Shown one piece after another: positions 60,672 through 64,000 of a stretch of DNA of 64,000 nucleotides. The DNA comes from Sarcomyxa edulis (taxonomy: Eukaryota; Basidiomycota; Agaricomycetes; Agaricales; Mycenaceae). A program made the position numbers and the translations under genes. The DNA is taken from contig QUOL01000007.1 in the NCBI GenBank assembly GCA_009761415.1, forward strand, positions 930,001-994,000, read 5' to 3'. The notes below the pieces were generated by a model that was not told the origin of the DNA, searched no databases, and worked only from the letters and a program-made list of their open reading frames with translations. Position 1 is the stretch's first letter. Every line of letters begins with the position of its first letter.

Positions 60672-63600
60672 CTAGATGACACGCGCAGGTCCTTGTGCAT
60701 TTCTAGTCCCGTAAATCTGCGCTAATAGCCCTAACACTCCTCCATCTTCCATACCTTCCTCTTCTTCCTCGACACCATTGAATGGCCTTCCACGTTTAGC
60801 CCCATCGACGTATGATCCACCCAGTCCACTCCCCACTCCTCCGTCAGGCGCCATATCGTCATCCGGGATCGCTCCAGCTTGCGACTGCTCGCCAGCCCCG
60901 CGTCCTGCACCTGTAGCACTGATACTCTCTTCTTCATCACCAAGCACAGCAGTCTGAGCCATAGCCAACCCGAATATCGATTCAGCCGAAGGCCCTGCCG
61001 CTGCAGTCGTCGAGACCATGGTTGAGCCTATACCCGAAACACCCAGCACACTTCCGCCTTGTCTTCTCCTGTTAGCAGCAGCGTGCTGGCTCTGTCGTAA
61101 CGCACGATCATATTCGTGGGCTCGGTCTGCGAGTGCGACCTCTGCTTTGCGTTCGTCGAAATGTACTGCTCCAGTCTCCCCACCCGTACCACCAGGCGTC
61201 CCTGGTCGTCGCCGGAGATACGACTGCGAGTGTAAATGAGCATGTCCGTGTGCATGCGGGCGGGCGAGGTCAGCCATACGACTTAGGTAGAGAGAGCCGG
61301 ATGGATCAGTAGGGTTCCAGTCCGGATTCGCAGCCTGTTTTCGTCACCAGATGATAATAATAACAGTCAGCTTCTGTGTCCAGATATCAACAATGGATTA
61401 GATTCTGACCTTGAAATTGAGGAAGGATTTCTCCATCTTGCCCTCATTAGATATCATCTTCCGATCGTTCACTCTAGTGGGGGCGCCGAACTGATACATA
61501 TCAAGTCAGCGTCACGTTTATTCGGGCTATGCGTTCGTTGCAGAAACATACCTTGACATTTCCATGTCTCTCGAAATTGAACTCTGCAAAACTGCAAACA
61601 TACCCTCTCCCATCCACATGCACAGAAAATTCTCGGAAAAAGTCGATGATGGCTGGGGCACATGCCGGAAGCGAAAGCCACAATACGAGTGGTGTCAACA
61701 GTACGGAAAGGATCTCTTGTCCGAATATCATTATCTTCATGGCGAAGAGCTCTCCGAATGCCTGATGCACCTGATGGTGCACAGATGATCATCTGAATGC
61801 GGCTCGAGGAAAAAAATTAAGGGGACGCCTACTTTCTTGCTATGTAACTCCCCCTTCCACTCATCGGGCATGTAATGCGTATATGAGATAACTTCGGTCA
61901 TCAATAACTCGGGATCGAAGACCTCATTATCGTCGGGGACCATCCCTCTTGCTACGGCGAGGATAGAACTGAATACTCCGATATAGAATAGCACAGTGCG
62001 GTTTGGGGTCACCTCAAAGTGTGTGAAAAGGTTGGGATCAATGACAGATGCTAAAAGGAGGACAGCAGCGAATGACCCTGCGACGAATGCTACAAAGCTA
62101 CAAAAAAGTCAGGTTCGAAAGTGACCCATATCATTGTGGAGAAAGGGTGCGAACCGCATGATCAATGAGACCTTTTCGTTGGGGAACTGTCCGATGTAGA
62201 TATTCGCAATCGGATAGCTCTCATCGAGCCGTCTAGCAAAGAGATGAGGGAGTTCATTGAACTCTCTGAACTTCCACTGTGCAAAAGGAGTGTATCGTCG
62301 GCCACCAATTGATGATGGGTTCTTGTGGTATTCCTGGAGAAACAAGATTAGTAATTCGAACGCACATAAAGAACCATACTTACCTCGAAATAGCGGAAGA
62401 AAGAGTACATTAGCAGATACAAAACAATGAACGGAGCGAATATTGCGTTCAGGATCCCCATAAATATGAAACGTCGTTCTAGACTGTATGATGGAGTGAG
62501 ACGAGGTCGAACGAAAGGAAAGATATAGCATACCCTTCAATCAATATCCTACGGTTTTTTGCTTTCAGAAACACTTTTCTGACCCTTCCATGCTGATCGA
62601 ACAAATATTCCATCAAACAGAATCGCAGATTCCATTCCAGTGCCCTTGTCAACATCTTTCCTTTGCCTTTCTCTTCGGCAACGAAGCGCTTTAGAATATG
62701 TGGTAGCGGTATTCTTAGATCCAGTAATTCCTTGTTAAAAAGAGCAATCAGATAATTCTCTTGTCTCATTATGCGATTCGCTATGTCATGTGCGTCAAGT
62801 TTCGCGGTAGTCGTGTCGTTCGTCGGTTTGGAAGATGAGGAGGAAGATATGGCAGTCAATGGATTTTCTTGTCGGATGGCACCAATTCGACGGACAATTT
62901 CGGGCCAAGAGATGGTTTGAATGTCAGCCTGGAAAGCATGAAGATAAGTGGCCTGAAAGGTCATTTAAGTTACGGTGACTTACATCTGGAATGCGAAGCA
63001 GATGGGTATAGAAGTTATACATGTCGACCAGACGAACAATGCCGAGGACAAATGACACGAGTTGCCAGGTATAAAAGGCGGTAAAGAGGAGAAAGAAGAG
63101 CAGAGTAAATCCTGAGAACCTGGTCATTCGAGAATTTAGTTCGCGTTTGATACAAAATAGACGAATACGAACTTGGTTACACAGTGAGAAACGACAACGT
63201 CCGAGAGCCTAGTCACCTTCTCAGGTCGTATTCGCGAGTAATCGACGCATCCCAGGAGGAACGTGGAAAACCCTATGACGAACCCTACTGTTCTGTATAT
63301 GAGTCAATATCAATGTTTTGGAACACATTATCGACGCTACTAACAGTAGATTGAGCCCCCTGGCAAGCGCAATGCTGTATATCCCTTTCCCTTCGTAGTA
63401 GTAATAAACTTCCTGCAGGAAGGCGTCCAAGTTATACACGTTCACCCAATTCCATAGTGCTCGCTCGTATGCGTCCAGTCCACGCATAGGTAATCTCGTC
63501 TGTCGTGAGTGATCAGACAATGGTTCACTCGCACTGACACTCGCCGCTCGAGCGCGAGCACTAGAACTGGGACGAGGGGTAGTCCCCTCCTCAATTTCAG

Positions 63601-64000
63601 AAGGCCTCGGAGGAATGGACACAGATACTGAGGGTCCACGAGTGGCGTGAGTCGGCAAGATCGGCGGAAGGTGTCTGCCTGCTACGGAATGTAAAGGCTG
63701 TCGTCTTCCAGTTGGAGTGGGAGTAGGAGAAACATGCTGGGCCTTTGATTTGGCTTTGACCTTCCTCGAGGCCGCCTCGATCATGAAACTTTGTGGGACC
63801 TCATCATCAGACGACTCGGACGGCCGTCCAGGAATCTTATCATCATCCTGGTGAGTATTCGGCCGTAGAGCGTTAATATCCGGAACACCCGCATCCCATG
63901 AAATTCTGCGTTTCCCCTGTGACTTCGACTTTGAGAGAGCAATGGTTTCTGTGGTACTCCCTTGACCTGCTTCAACATCCTCTTCACTACTGCTAGCTCT
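60672..64000 (-). CDS. ATG9: Autophagy lipid scramblase Atg9, N-terminus cut by the window edge
   Basis: Atg9 is the membrane-spanning scramblase that seeds autophagosomes. The gene runs off the right edge, so the true start is not visible. Visible parts: disordered Ser-rich start region, [61 protein letters not shown] helix, [114 protein letters not shown] and [20 protein letters not shown], then [16 protein letters not shown]. The tail holds a His-rich patch ([11 protein letters not shown]) and a disordered region ending [10 protein letters not shown]. Layout and core sequence fit the family. Several short introns. Confidence 0.93.

Overview
The window reads as a piece of an intron-dense nuclear genome of a filamentous basidiomycete, most likely an Agaricomycete. 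Almost every gene is cut by many 50-70 nt introns with GT...AG ends. Genes are tightly packed and often share head-to-head promoters of 100-200 bp. The gene set is eukaryotic and fungal: kexin, a DNMT1-type methyltransferase with BAH domains, HOP1, POT1, STT4, ATG9, LIS1/PAC1 and TAP42. I joined exons by hand from reading frame, splice signals and family conservation. Gene ends are firmer than individual internal splice sites.

Left third (1-17,050). HOP1, a meiotic HORMA protein (minus), is followed by the TRAPP subunit TRS23 (minus), which is head-to-head with a secreted or ER glutaminyl-peptide cyclotransferase. Next is a small unrecognised gene (minus), head-to-head with the very large phosphatidylinositol 4-kinase gene STT4 (plus). 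Downstream of STT4 lie an intron-containing tRNA-Ser(CGA), a broken tRNA 3' half, and two conspicuous inverted-repeat structures.

Middle (17,050-31,500). About 1 kb shows no convincing gene. Then come three tandem, same-strand copies (period about 1.7 kb) of an unrecognised single-pass membrane protein family with conserved cysteines, glycosylation sequons and gene structure. This array is the most accessory-looking part of the window. It is followed by a YTH-domain m6A reader (minus). Next is a divergent pair encoding the two halves of a plant Tm-1-like protein, UPF0261 and a TIM-barrel PEP-hydrolase-like protein, around a 115-bp promoter with a perfect CRE palindrome. PAC1/LIS1 closes this part.

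Right half (31,500-64,000). This is a run of housekeeping genes, several in genome maintenance: POT1 (telomere end binding), TAP42 (PP2A regulator), methylenetetrahydrofolate reductase, the Rab6-type GTPase YPT6, a thymine-DNA glycosylase and an UNC93-like membrane protein. It continues with a small predicted tail-anchored protein, KEX2, MCM7 head-to-head with DNMT1, the ECM15 thiamine-binding-family protein, an IRS4-like EH-domain protein, and ATG9, which is cut by the right edge.

Themes. HOP1, POT1, TDG, MCM7 and DNMT1 all act on chromosomes. DNMT1 and TDG lie 10 kb apart and could write methylcytosine and repair its deamination product. The best candidates for something new are the tandem membrane-protein family, a 5-nt microexon in ECM15, an internal OB-fold duplication in POT1 marked by a shared intron position, the split Tm-1 pair, and the tRNA/palindrome cluster after STT4. 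I saw no CRISPR array, complete transposon or virus-derived gene.
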